From contig CAKONF010000012.1 of assembly GCA_934097015.1 (NCBI GenBank), positions 1-31,531 of the forward strand: 31,531 nt of DNA, given 5' to 3'. Made by a program: the position numbers and the translations under genes. The notes under the pieces are model-generated. The model searched no databases and was not told where the DNA came from. It saw only the letters and a program-made list of their open reading frames with translations. Each line of letters starts with the position of its first letter. The stretch's first letter is position 1. Below, piece after piece: positions 8,445 through 16,699 of the stretch. Source of the DNA: an uncultured Bacilli bacterium. GTDB lineage: Bacteria > Bacillota_I > Bacilli_A > RF39 > UBA660.

Positions 8445-9010
8445 TTATTTTATCTTATATTCTATACTATTATTTATTATTTCATTTATATAATCTACAA
8501 ATTTTAAATTATAAGGAATATTTTTATATTCATAAACTTTTAAATATTTGATTTTTTCTTTTTTTAATCCTTTTAATTTATTATCTTTTATATGTTCTCT
8601 AATTCTATATTTTATTATACCATTTATATTATTATACTTATAAATACCTCTATTTTTAAAATCAGCATTTTCAAAATAATACCAATATCCATTATCCTCA
8701 TAAACTAAAAAAGTATGTGTACTATAATTATTAATATAAGGTAATTCAAAAATAATAAAATACGTTTTAAATACATAATTATTATTTTTAAACCAAATAC
8801 TCTCTAACAAAACTTGATCAAAACAAATACCATATTTATTATCAATTATATACTTTGGTTCCCTATATATCCATTTATTTATTAAATCATTTTCAAATGT
8901 TTTAAGTGAAGTATCATAAATATAACCATTATTATCTACAAAACCATATTTAATATTTTATTCATATAATTATATAATTCATTAGGACTCTTTATATTTT
9001 CTATACTCAT
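8445..9010 (-). pseudogene. Transglutaminase-like cysteine protein, broken by an apparent 1-base deletion
   Basis: Two frames make one gene. Frame 1 starts at ATG 9010 behind GGAG and reads MSIENIKSPNELYNYMNK before stopping at TAG 8938-8936. The other frame is open from before 8951 to the stop at 8445 and begins KYGFVDNNGYIYD. Adding one A to the four-A run at 8956-8959 joins them as MNKNIKYGFVD, giving a 188-residue product. The joined protein has KYGICFDQV (Cys codon 8823-8825), STHTFLVYED (His) and YYFENADF, the Cys-His-acid order of transglutaminase-like proteins. The TTG at 8810 sits inside the domain, after the Cys, and is not a credible start. It follows divIVA by 29 bases, same strand. 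It may be a true pseudogene, a switchable gene or a sequencing error. Confidence 0.8.
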
Positions 9011-9039
9011 ATTAACTCCAATATTAATAAAACATAAAC

Positions 9040-9474
9040 TTATTCGTTTATGTCTAATCTATCTATATCATCAACTAAATTCATTTGATTTTCTAATATA
9101 TCTCTTAATCTTCTTTTAAATGTAATTATATTTCTTTTTAATCTTTCAGCATCTCTTTTGGTATTATCAGCTTGCACTAGAGCATTATTAATTATTCTAT
9201 CAGCATTACGTCTAGCATCTTCTATTATATGTTGTGATTCATTTCTAGCTGTATTTCTTATTTGTTGTCCAGAATCTTCTGCAAGTAAAAGTGCTCTATT
9301 AAATGTACTTTCTAAATTTTTATAATGCTCTAATTCACTTTTTAATTTTTCTATTTCTAAATCTTTAGATTTCATATTACTAATCATATTTTCTACTTCT
9401 TTAATAACATCATCTATAAATTTATTAACTTCTTCTTTTCTATATCCACTAAAAGAAGTACTAAACTTTTCCAT
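9040..9474 (-). CDS. divIVA: DivIVA-family polar/septal coiled-coil protein
   Basis: A 144-residue cytoplasmic protein. The N-terminal domain (FSGYRKEEVNKFIDDVI, about 8-24) matches the DivIVA membrane-curvature-binding module, and the rest is coiled coil (about 28-135) with heptads rich in Arg, Glu and Asn. It is somewhat shorter than B. subtilis DivIVA (164). DivIVA gathers at negatively curved membrane at septa and poles and recruits division or wall synthesis factors. It follows sepF by 22 bases in a unit that starts at the sepF promoter, the same order as in the Bacillus ylm-divIVA region but without the other ylm genes. GpsB is a related alternative, but the length and coiled coil favour DivIVA. 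Confidence 0.9.
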   Translation of the reverse strand: MEKFSTSFSGYRKEEVNKFIDDVIKEVENMISNMKSKDLEIEKLKSELEHYKNLESTFNRALLLAEDSGQQIRNTARNESQHIIEDARRNADRIINNALVQADNTKRDAERLKRNIITFKRRLRDILENQMNLVDDIDRLDINE

Positions 9475-9496
9475 ATAATCACACCCTAATTATTTT

Positions 9497-9913
9497 TTAG
9501 AAATCTATTTCACTATCATATTTAGTCTTAGCTTTTTCTTCTTTATCATTTTCACTCATTTTACCTTGTACATTAACATTATTTGGAGTACAAAGATATA
9601 TACCATTACCAAGTTTTTGTAATGAACCACCTATTGCATAAATACATCCAGTTAAGAAATCTATTAATCTTTTTGCTTGGTCAGATGTAACTCTCTTAAG
9701 GTTAACTACAACAGTATTTCTTGATTTTAAATAATCTGCTATTTGTTGACTTTCAGAATATGCTCTAGGTTCAACAAGTATCATTTTGCTACCATTTTTA
9801 CTTTCTTCTTCTTTTAATTGTTTATTAGAAACAGCATAGAAATTATCTTCTACTGCATTTTTATTATTATCCCCATCATCAAATAAAGCTTTTTTTATTC
9901 CTTCAAATGCCAT
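9497..9913 (-). CDS. sepF: Cell division protein SepF
   Basis: A 138-residue FtsZ-associated septum protein. A short N-terminal amphipathic segment (MAFEGIKKALF, membrane binding) is followed by a flexible acidic linker (about 12-40) and the SepF core (about 42-115) with ILVEPRAYSESQQIADYLKSR-like and RLIDFLTGCIYAIGGSLQKL-like stretches, diagnostic of the family. A short charged tail follows. SepF forms rings that tether FtsZ to the membrane. It is first in a unit with divIVA, with ribosome site AGGAGG before the ATG and its own sigma-A promoter. Confidence 0.95.
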   Translation of the reverse strand: MAFEGIKKALFDDGDNNKNAVEDNFYAVSNKQLKEEESKNGSKMILVEPRAYSESQQIADYLKSRNTVVVNLKRVTSDQAKRLIDFLTGCIYAIGGSLQKLGNGIYLCTPNNVNVQGKMSENDKEEKAKTKYDSEIDF

Positions 9914-9944
9914 AACTTTTATCCTCCTATGATTTTACTATTTA

Positions 9945-9973
9945 AGTATAGCACAAGTTATATTGGATAGCAA
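9945..9973 (-). promoter_or_regulatory. sepF-divIVA promoter
   Basis: TTGCTA (9968-9973), 17-base spacer, TATACT (9945-9950) with a TGC extended -10. Confidence 0.85.
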
Positions 9974-10008
9974 ACAAATTTTAAAAAAAAGAAATTTTAA
10001 AAATATCT

Positions 10009-10602
10009 TTATTCATAATAATCATTTAATCTAGGCATTTCTATTCTACTATCAATAAATGATTTAATCAAAAATGTAAGCAAATTAAATATAATCCAAA
10101 TCATAAATATTATACTACTTACCTGAAATATACTTAATAACAAATCATTTTCATATATAGAAGTAATATTTTTTAAATCAACATTAATATTATTTAATGC
10201 AATTATGTTAACAATAAATAATAACTCTATTATTACACCAACCCATATATTAATATTCTTTTGTACTTTATTTAATTTATTAATAGAATATATTTGTAAT
10301 ATTATAGTAATTAATATCATTGTCATATATTCTATTAAAGATGGAAAATATGTAACTTTAAATAAATATGTAATATATGTATCTAACACATTTAATAAAG
10401 GCTTATAATAACTAAATAAACCATATATAAATATTAAAAATATTACTAATATATATAATAATTTAGTTTGTTTATTATTATTTCCATACATTAAATCCAT
10501 TAACATTACTAAAACTAAAACTAGTATTAACAATATCATAGAATTATCAGATAAAAATTTATATATTAAACACAATTTATCTAATAATGTTGTATCAACC
10601 AT
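10009..10602 (-). CDS. Hypothetical five-pass membrane protein of the surface module
   Basis: A 197-residue protein with five likely membrane segments (about 21-38, 47-65, 90-108, 118-138 and 155-178) and short loops; no catalytic motif is visible. I do not recognise the family. It begins 12 bases past the sortase stop, with AGAGGTGG as ribosome site, so it is the last gene of the adhesin-sortase unit. A role in assembly, export or anchoring of the surface protein is possible from context alone. It ends PRLNDYYE, a charged cytoplasmic or external tail. Confidence 0.75.
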   Translation of the reverse strand: MVDTTLLDKLCLIYKFLSDNSMILLILVLVLVMLMDLMYGNNNKQTKLLYILVIFLIFIYGLFSYYKPLLNVLDTYITYLFKVTYFPSLIEYMTMILITIILQIYSINKLNKVQKNINIWVGVIIELLFIVNIIALNNINVDLKNITSIYENDLLLSIFQVSSIIFMIWIIFNLLTFLIKSFIDSRIEMPRLNDYYE

Positions 10603-10614
10603 AAAACCACCTCT

Positions 10615-11259
10615 TTATTCTTTATTTATTAATTCACCTAAATATACAGTTTGAGTAGTATTATCATTTTTAGTACAAGTAATAAGAGTTATATTAGACT
10701 TATCTTTATTACTTTTTATTTCTATACTACCACTCTTATTAACTTTATATATATAAGTTATTTTATAAGTATAAATATGATTTTTATATTCTACGTTAAC
10801 TAATGCACCCTCACTAAGTAAATATAATTTATTAAAATATGAAACACTTGAATTACCTGAATGAGCTGCAAAAATAACATTACCATTTTCTTTATCTGGA
10901 TAATCAGACGCAGATAATATTTGTATATTTTTACTTATAGTATTATATTTGCTCTCTTTTGTCGTAAATCCCTTTTTTAAATTAATATCTGGTATAGACA
11001 AATATCCAATATATATACTTTCATCTTTTACTTCATTTAATTTATAACTAGTTTCACCAACTGCCTCATCTTGATTATCTACTCTATCAGTTTCCACTGA
11101 ATCAATTTCTTCTGTATTAGCATCATCAATATTATAATAAAGTTCATTCATATAATCATATACACTTATTTTTTTAGAATAAATATATTCACTAGATAAT
11201 ATAATTCCACCTATTATAACTATTACAATACTAATTATTATTTTTATCTCTCTTGACAT
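10615..11259 (-). CDS. Sortase-family transpeptidase lacking the usual catalytic Arg
   Basis: A 214-residue membrane-anchored enzyme: one N-terminal membrane helix (about 6-23), an acidic linker (about 40-80), then the sortase domain (about 83-210). The catalytic His is in FAAHSGN (H133) and the Cys in TLITC (C195). Sortases normally carry an Arg a few residues after the Cys; here the aligned stretch is NTTQTVYLGEL with Gln near 203, and the only Arg residues in the protein are R3 and R59, both outside the domain. Sortases join surface proteins to peptidoglycan or to each other. The substrate is probably the protein encoded just upstream, whose gene overlaps this one by 29 bases. Class B/D-like from the spacing; class not certain. 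Confidence 0.85.
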   Translation of the reverse strand: MSREIKIIISIVIVIIGGIILSSEYIYSKKISVYDYMNELYYNIDDANTEEIDSVETDRVDNQDEAVGETSYKLNEVKDESIYIGYLSIPDINLKKGFTTKESKYNTISKNIQILSASDYPDKENGNVIFAAHSGNSSVSYFNKLYLLSEGALVNVEYKNHIYTYKITYIYKVNKSGSIEIKSNKDKSNITLITCTKNDNTTQTVYLGELINKE

Positions 11260-12910
11260 TTTTAATTAAGAAATATGTTCCAAGTGCCATTATACTAGCA
11301 CCAATTACATATTTAACAGTTTTACTTAAACTAGTTATAGGACAATCTACAATATCATTTAGCCACTCTATACTAACAGTTGTCTTAGTATTAATTTTAT
11401 TTTCTATCTCTAAACTTCCAACGCCAACAATATAGTAAGTATTACTATCTTCATCATATATCAATTTATCTTCATTAGATAAACTATCATTATAATCATT
11501 AACATCTAATGTTATATAATCAGCATATACATAATCATTATTATATTTAACTTGTAATCTACCATAACTAGTAATTCTAAAATATAATTTATCCATCTTA
11601 TTTTTAGTATCAACTATATAATATGTTCCTTCACTTAAATATACTTCATGATTAACATCTTTGCTATTATAAGATTCTTCTAAATAATTAGAATTTGTAT
11701 AAATTTTTATATCATTATTAGAATCATTAAAATCATTATAAATAATTACTTTTCTTAAACTATCTTCTCTATCATCATCATATTTATTATTTTCACTAAC
11801 ATTAATTTCTTGTACTGATGAAATATTTTTAACATTAAATTTATACTTAGTAGGTAAATTATAATTATTATTATTACTTTTATTTACTAAAGTATAAATA
11901 CCTTCACTTAAAACATTATTTAATGAAATATAATTATTACTTGTAGTAAAAGAAGTAATTAAGTTATCACTAGAACAAACTTTATTAGTACAATCTCCAC
12001 TATATATGTAATAGTTCAAATTTCTAATATAATTATCATTCTTATCTAAAATGTTTATTCTAACATTTGTTTTATCACTTGTTTTTATAAAAACAGGCAT
12101 ACTTGCTTCTACTTTATTAGTACTTCCAGAATAATTTCTTCCATATATTACTGGATTAGATCCATAATTTGTATATTGATAAACTTTATTATTGTTATCA
12201 TATCCAGTTATATAAACTTCAAAATCTTTTTCTGATAAATTATTCATACTTGAAACTGGAACTCTTATTTGAAAAGATCTGGTACCATTTTTAACTAATG
12301 TATTATTAATTATATCACTACTATTAGGTGCATTATAAAGTTTAACACTAGGAGTACTATTCAAATTATATGTTTCTACATTTATTACATTAGAATAATA
12401 ATAATTACCATTTCTAGTAAATGAAATATTATTATCTAGAAATTTTATAGATGTACTACTATTATAATTAATAGCATTATTTACTATTTTATTAATATAA
12501 TAACATACAGTATCTCCAGTATTATTTTTTATTGAATTTTTAATATTTGATGGTATATTAGTATCATTACCATTAATATAATCTTGATACCATAATATAC
12601 TTACTTGTGCTATATAATAGTTTTTATAACTACTACTAGTACTATTACTATTATTAACAATATAACCTATCGCATCACTAGCTACTACAGGATCATTTAA
12701 AGTAGTATATGTTGTAAAATATGTATTATTATTTAAAACATATAAATTATATCCGTTTGCAGTATTATAATATATTGGTAAACCACTAATATATTCATAT
12801 TTTTCTCCAGTTTTATTAGCAGTAATTGTTGAATTACTATAAGCATTAACATTAATATTAAAACATAAAATACATAAAATACTTATAATAAATAGTCTAA
12901 TTATTTTCAT
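11231..12910 (-). CDS. Large cell-wall-anchored surface protein with thioester-like and Cna-B-like domains
   Basis: A 559-residue exported protein. It has a signal peptide (about 1-23), an N-terminal region (about 40-190) resembling thioester adhesin domains, with AQVSILW (101-107) where these carry TQxAIW, and beta domains like Cna-B/SpaA modules (about 282-362 and 385-470; for example ISLNNVLSEGIYTLVN). The C-terminus is a sorting signal: CPITS (523-527), a hydrophobic stretch and a KRDK tail. The usual thioester Cys near YNLYVLN (54-60) is not present, so the covalent bond may not form. Very Asn/Ser/Tyr-rich. The sortase gene overlaps its end. Likely an adhesin or pilin subunit anchored by that sortase. 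Preceded by AAGGAGAT and its own promoter. Confidence 0.8.
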   Translation of the reverse strand: MKIIRLFIISILCILCFNINVNAYSNSTITANKTGEKYEYISGLPIYYNTANGYNLYVLNNNTYFTTYTTLNDPVVASDAIGYIVNNSNSTSSSYKNYYIAQVSILWYQDYINGNDTNIPSNIKNSIKNNTGDTVCYYINKIVNNAINYNSSTSIKFLDNNISFTRNGNYYYSNVINVETYNLNSTPSVKLYNAPNSSDIINNTLVKNGTRSFQIRVPVSSMNNLSEKDFEVYITGYDNNNKVYQYTNYGSNPVIYGRNYSGSTNKVEASMPVFIKTSDKTNVRINILDKNDNYIRNLNYYIYSGDCTNKVCSSDNLITSFTTSNNYISLNNVLSEGIYTLVNKSNNNNYNLPTKYKFNVKNISSVQEINVSENNKYDDDREDSLRKVIIYNDFNDSNNDIKIYTNSNYLEESYNSKDVNHEVYLSEGTYYIVDTKNKMDKLYFRITSYGRLQVKYNNDYVYADYITLDVNDYNDSLSNEDKLIYDEDSNTYYIVGVGSLEIENKINTKTTVSIEWLNDIVDCPITSLSKTVKYVIGASIMALGTYFLIKNVKRDKNNN

Positions 12911-12940
12911 ATTATCTTATCTCCTTTTTTATTGGTTTCT

Positions 12941-12968
12941 ATTATACACATTTTTTTAAAAATTGCAA
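12941..12968 (-). promoter_or_regulatory. Promoter of the adhesin-sortase unit
   Basis: TTGCAA (12963-12968), 16-base spacer, TATAAT (12941-12946), directly behind the rpoC terminator. Confidence 0.8.
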
Positions 12969-12980
12969 GTATTACATAAG

Positions 12981-13012
12981 AAAAAAGAAACAGGCTATTA
13001 AGCTTCTGTTTC
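12981..13012 (-). terminator. Intrinsic terminator of rpoBC
   Basis: Stem GAAACAG / CTGTTTC (12987-12993 and 13006-13012) with inner AGC/GCT pairing; the rpoC stop lies in the loop. Six T follow on the minus strand. Confidence 0.8.
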
Positions 13013-16000
13013 CTCTTTTCCATCTTTTTCTGCATCAACTAATTCATTTTGTAATTCAGCTGATTCATTATCTAAAAATTCATTTTCTAATATTTCACTA
13101 GGTTCATCATCCATCAAACTTTTTTCAAGTTCTATAGTAATATCACTATATTGTTTAGCACCAGTACCAGCTGGAATAAGTTTACCAATAATAACATTTT
13201 CTTTCAAACCTGTTAAATGATCTACTTTTCCTTTTATTGCAGCATCCGTTAAAACTCTTGTTGTTTCTTGGAATGATGCAGCTGATAAGAATGAATCAGT
13301 TTCTAGAGATGATTTTGTAATACCAAGTATTATAGGTCTACCAGTTGCAGGAACTCCACCACTAAGAAGAACTTTTTTATTTCTTTCAGTAAATTCCCTA
13401 ATACTTACTGTTAAACCAGCAACTAAATCAGTATCACCCTCATCTACAACTTTCATTTTATTTATCATACGGCTAGCAATAATTTCAACGTGTTTATCTG
13501 AAATATCAACACCTTGTGATTTATAAGCTTTTTGAATTTCAGTTAATATATATTCTTGAGTAGTAATTGGATCAGTCACAGCAAGTAATTCTTTTGGAGA
13601 AATAGTACCTTGAGTAAGTTTATCTCCAGCACTTACCTCATCTCCAACTTCAACATTAAGTTTAGCTCCATAACTAGTTATATGATCTCTAGCTTCAGTT
13701 TTGTTTTCAACAACAACTTTCCACTTACCATTAACATCTTCTATCATTGAAACTTTACCAGTTATTTCAGAAATAGTAGCTTTACCTTTTGGATTACGTG
13801 CTTCAAATAATTCTTCAACACGTGGAAGACCTTGAGTAATATCTTCTCCACCAGCAACACCACCAGAGTGGAATGTACGCATTGTAAGCTGTGTACCTGG
13901 TTCACCAATAGATTGAGCAGCCATTATACCAACAGCTTCACCAGTTTCAACTAAATTACCAGTAGCTAAGTTTCTACCATAACATTTTTGACAAACACCA
14001 TTAGGACTCTTGCATGTTAAGATACTTCTAATTTCTACTTCTTTAACACCAGCTTTTTCAATTTTTGAAACCATACTTTCATTTAATAAAACATCTTTAT
14101 CAATTATAATTTCTTTAGTTTCAGGATCTAAAACTGGTTTTGCAGTAAATCTACCAAGTAATCTTTCAGCTAAAGGTTCAACTACACTTCCATCTTTATC
14201 ATTAATTAAGTCTCTAACAACTAATCCTGATACACAACCACAATCTTCATCTTTAACGATAATATCTTGTGAAACATCAACCAAACGACGAGTTAAGTAT
14301 CCAGAATCGGCTGTACGTAACGCAGTATCTGTATCTCCTTTTCTGGCACCATGTGTACCTAAGAAGAATTCGTTTACTGAAAGTCCATCACGTAAACTTG
14401 ATAAAATTGGAATTTCTACAGAAGAACCATCAGGTTTAGCCATCAATCCACGCATACCAGCCATTTGACAGAACTGATCGGCACTACCACGAGCACCAGA
14501 ATTCATCATCATAAATACTGGATTATGTAAATCTGCTTTAGCAATTTCACTTAATTTATTTTTTACTTGATCTTTAACACCATTCCATACAGCACATACA
14601 CTTGTATATCTTTCTTCTTCTGTTATAAGACCACGTGAGAATTGTTTATTGATTTTATCAACTTTAGCATGTCCTGCATCAATAAATTCTTGTTTAGAAC
14701 TATCAACAACTATATCAGATAATGAAACAGTAATACCAGCTAAAGTACTATATTTAAATCCTAAATCTTTTAATTTATCAAGCATAATACTTGTTTCAGT
14801 AGTTTTATATAATTTAAATATTTGAGCTATTATATTTTGTAAAATCTTTTTATCAAAAGGTTTTACTAAAGGCATTTCTTTAATTACTTCAGGAATATTC
14901 TCACCCATACTTATGAAATATTTCATTGGGGTAATACCACTAATATTTTCTTTAGTAGGTTCATTCATATATGGGAAAGTATCAGGTAATATTTCGTTAA
15001 AAATCAATTTTCCTGCAGTAGTAACTAAATATTTATCTTTTACTTCGTCAATAAATATTCTATGCTTAAATGAATTAACAGGAACTACTATTCTTGTATG
15101 TAAAGTAATTTCTCTTCTTTCATAAGCCATAATTGCTTCATTACTATTTTTATATACTTTACCTTCATTAGGAAGTCCAGCTTCTTCAATAGTAATATAA
15201 TAATTTCCTAATACCATATCTTGACTAGGTGTAACAATAGGTTTTCCATCTTTTGGAGATAAGATATTGTTTGCACCTAACATAAGTATTCTAGCTTCAG
15301 CTTTCGCTTCTTCACTTAAAGGTACGTGTACTGCCATTTGGTCTCCATCAAAGTCAGCATTGAATGCTGCACAAACAAGTGGATGAAGTCTAATAGCTTT
15401 ACCACCAACTAGTTTAGGTTCAAATGCTTGAATACCTAATCTATGTAGTGTTGGTGCACGGTTTAACATTACAGGATGTTCTGTTATAACATCTTCCACT
15501 ATATCCCAAACACATTCATTTCTAGTATCAATTAACTTTTTAGCACCTTTAATATTATGAGCTAATCCACGAGATACTAATCCATTAATTACATGTGGTT
15601 TAAATAATTCAAGAGCCATTTCTTTTGGAATACCACATTGATACATTTTTAAATTTGGTCCAACAACAATAACTGAACGACCAGAATAGTCAACACGTTT
15701 ACCTAATAAGTTTTGACGGAAACGTCCTTGTTTACCTTTTAACATACTAGATAAAGATTTTAAAGGTCTATTACCAGCAGCAGTTACACTTCTACCACGT
15801 CTACCATTATCAAATAATGTATCAACTGCTTCTTGAAGCATACGTTTTTCATTTTGAACGATAATTGAAGGAGCACCAAGTTCTAATAATTTCTTTAAAC
15901 GATTATTTCTATTAATAATTCTTCTATATAAATCATTTAAATCACTTGTAGCAAAACGTCCACCATCAAGTTGAATCATAGGACGAAGTTCAGGAGGTAT

Positions 16001-16699
16001 TACAGGAATAACATCTAATACCATCCATTCAGGACGATTACCACTTTCTTGGAATGATACTAAACAATCTAAACGTTTAACAAGTCTTATACGTTTTTGT
16101 CCAGTAGCGCCATCTAATTCTTTACGTAAATCATCTACTTCTTTATCAATATCAACTTCTTTTAAAAGTTTTTGTATTGCTTCTGCACCCATACCAACTT
16201 CAAAAGTATTACCATATTTTTCATAATATGCTCTATACTCTTTATCTGATAAAGTTTGTTTAACTTCAAGTGGTGCATTACCAGGATTAATTACAACATA
16301 ACTAACAAAATACAATACTTCCTCTAAATCTCTTGGACTCATATCAAGCACAAGTCCCATTTTAGAAGGAACACCTTTAAAGAACCAAATGTGAGAACAA
16401 GGAGAAGCAAGTTCAATATGTCCCATACGCTCACGACGTACTTTAGAACGAGTAACTTCTACTCCACATCTATCACAAATAACATTTTTATATCTTAATC
16501 TTTTATATTTACCACAACTACACTCATAATCTTTTGTTGGTCCAAAGATTTTTTCACAGTATAAACCATCTCTTTCAGGTTTAAGGGTACGATAATTTAT
16601 TGTCTCAGGTTTCAATACTTCACCATGTGACCAACTTCTAATTTTATCAGGACTAGCAATTCCTATTTTTATTCCTTTAAAATTATTAACTTCTAACAT
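12998..16699 (-). CDS. rpoC: DNA-directed RNA polymerase subunit beta'
   Basis: A 1233-residue catalytic subunit of RNA polymerase. The N-terminal zinc ribbon has Cys at 60, 62, 75 and 78. The catalytic magnesium loop is NADFDGD (447-453). Clamp and rudder elements and the trigger loop region (MAAQSIGEPGTQLTMRTFHSGG) are intact, and the second zinc site shows CGC...CKSPNGVCQKC. The C-terminus is an acidic tail rich in Glu, Asp and Asn. Its length fits Firmicutes-type beta'. It overlaps the rpoB stop by one base (TAATG), so translation is coupled, and a terminator ends the unit. Confidence 0.99.
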   Translation of the reverse strand: MLEVNNFKGIKIGIASPDKIRSWSHGEVLKPETINYRTLKPERDGLYCEKIFGPTKDYECSCGKYKRLRYKNVICDRCGVEVTRSKVRRERMGHIELASPCSHIWFFKGVPSKMGLVLDMSPRDLEEVLYFVSYVVINPGNAPLEVKQTLSDKEYRAYYEKYGNTFEVGMGAEAIQKLLKEVDIDKEVDDLRKELDGATGQKRIRLVKRLDCLVSFQESGNRPEWMVLDVIPVIPPELRPMIQLDGGRFATSDLNDLYRRIINRNNRLKKLLELGAPSIIVQNEKRMLQEAVDTLFDNGRRGRSVTAAGNRPLKSLSSMLKGKQGRFRQNLLGKRVDYSGRSVIVVGPNLKMYQCGIPKEMALELFKPHVINGLVSRGLAHNIKGAKKLIDTRNECVWDIVEDVITEHPVMLNRAPTLHRLGIQAFEPKLVGGKAIRLHPLVCAAFNADFDGDQMAVHVPLSEEAKAEARILMLGANNILSPKDGKPIVTPSQDMVLGNYYITIEEAGLPNEGKVYKNSNEAIMAYERREITLHTRIVVPVNSFKHRIFIDEVKDKYLVTTAGKLIFNEILPDTFPYMNEPTKENISGITPMKYFISMGENIPEVIKEMPLVKPFDKKILQNIIAQIFKLYKTTETSIMLDKLKDLGFKYSTLAGITVSLSDIVVDSSKQEFIDAGHAKVDKINKQFSRGLITEEERYTSVCAVWNGVKDQVKNKLSEIAKADLHNPVFMMMNSGARGSADQFCQMAGMRGLMAKPDGSSVEIPILSSLRDGLSVNEFFLGTHGARKGDTDTALRTADSGYLTRRLVDVSQDIIVKDEDCGCVSGLVVRDLINDKDGSVVEPLAERLLGRFTAKPVLDPETKEIIIDKDVLLNESMVSKIEKAGVKEVEIRSILTCKSPNGVCQKCYGRNLATGNLVETGEAVGIMAAQSIGEPGTQLTMRTFHSGGVAGGEDITQGLPRVEELFEARNPKGKATISEITGKVSMIEDVNGKWKVVVENKTEARDHITSYGAKLNVEVGDEVSAGDKLTQGTISPKELLAVTDPITTQEYILTEIQKAYKSQGVDISDKHVEIIASRMINKMKVVDEGDTDLVAGLTVSIREFTERNKKVLLSGGVPATGRPIILGITKSSLETDSFLSAASFQETTRVLTDAAIKGKVDHLTGLKENVIIGKLIPAGTGAKQYSDITIELEKSLMDDEPSEILENEFLDNESAELQNELVDAEKDGKEETEA

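Noticed and set aside
8445..8810. A free-standing 121-residue gene starting at TTG 8810
   Set aside because: The open frame with coding character continues upstream through the catalytic Cys to about 8951, and the true start with ribosome site is at 9010 in another frame.
14010..14468. Plus-strand open frame of 152 codons inside rpoC
   Set aside because: It is the antisense shadow of a highly conserved part of rpoC, without a ribosome site or promoter; the same holds for other plus-strand frames in the minus-strand genes.
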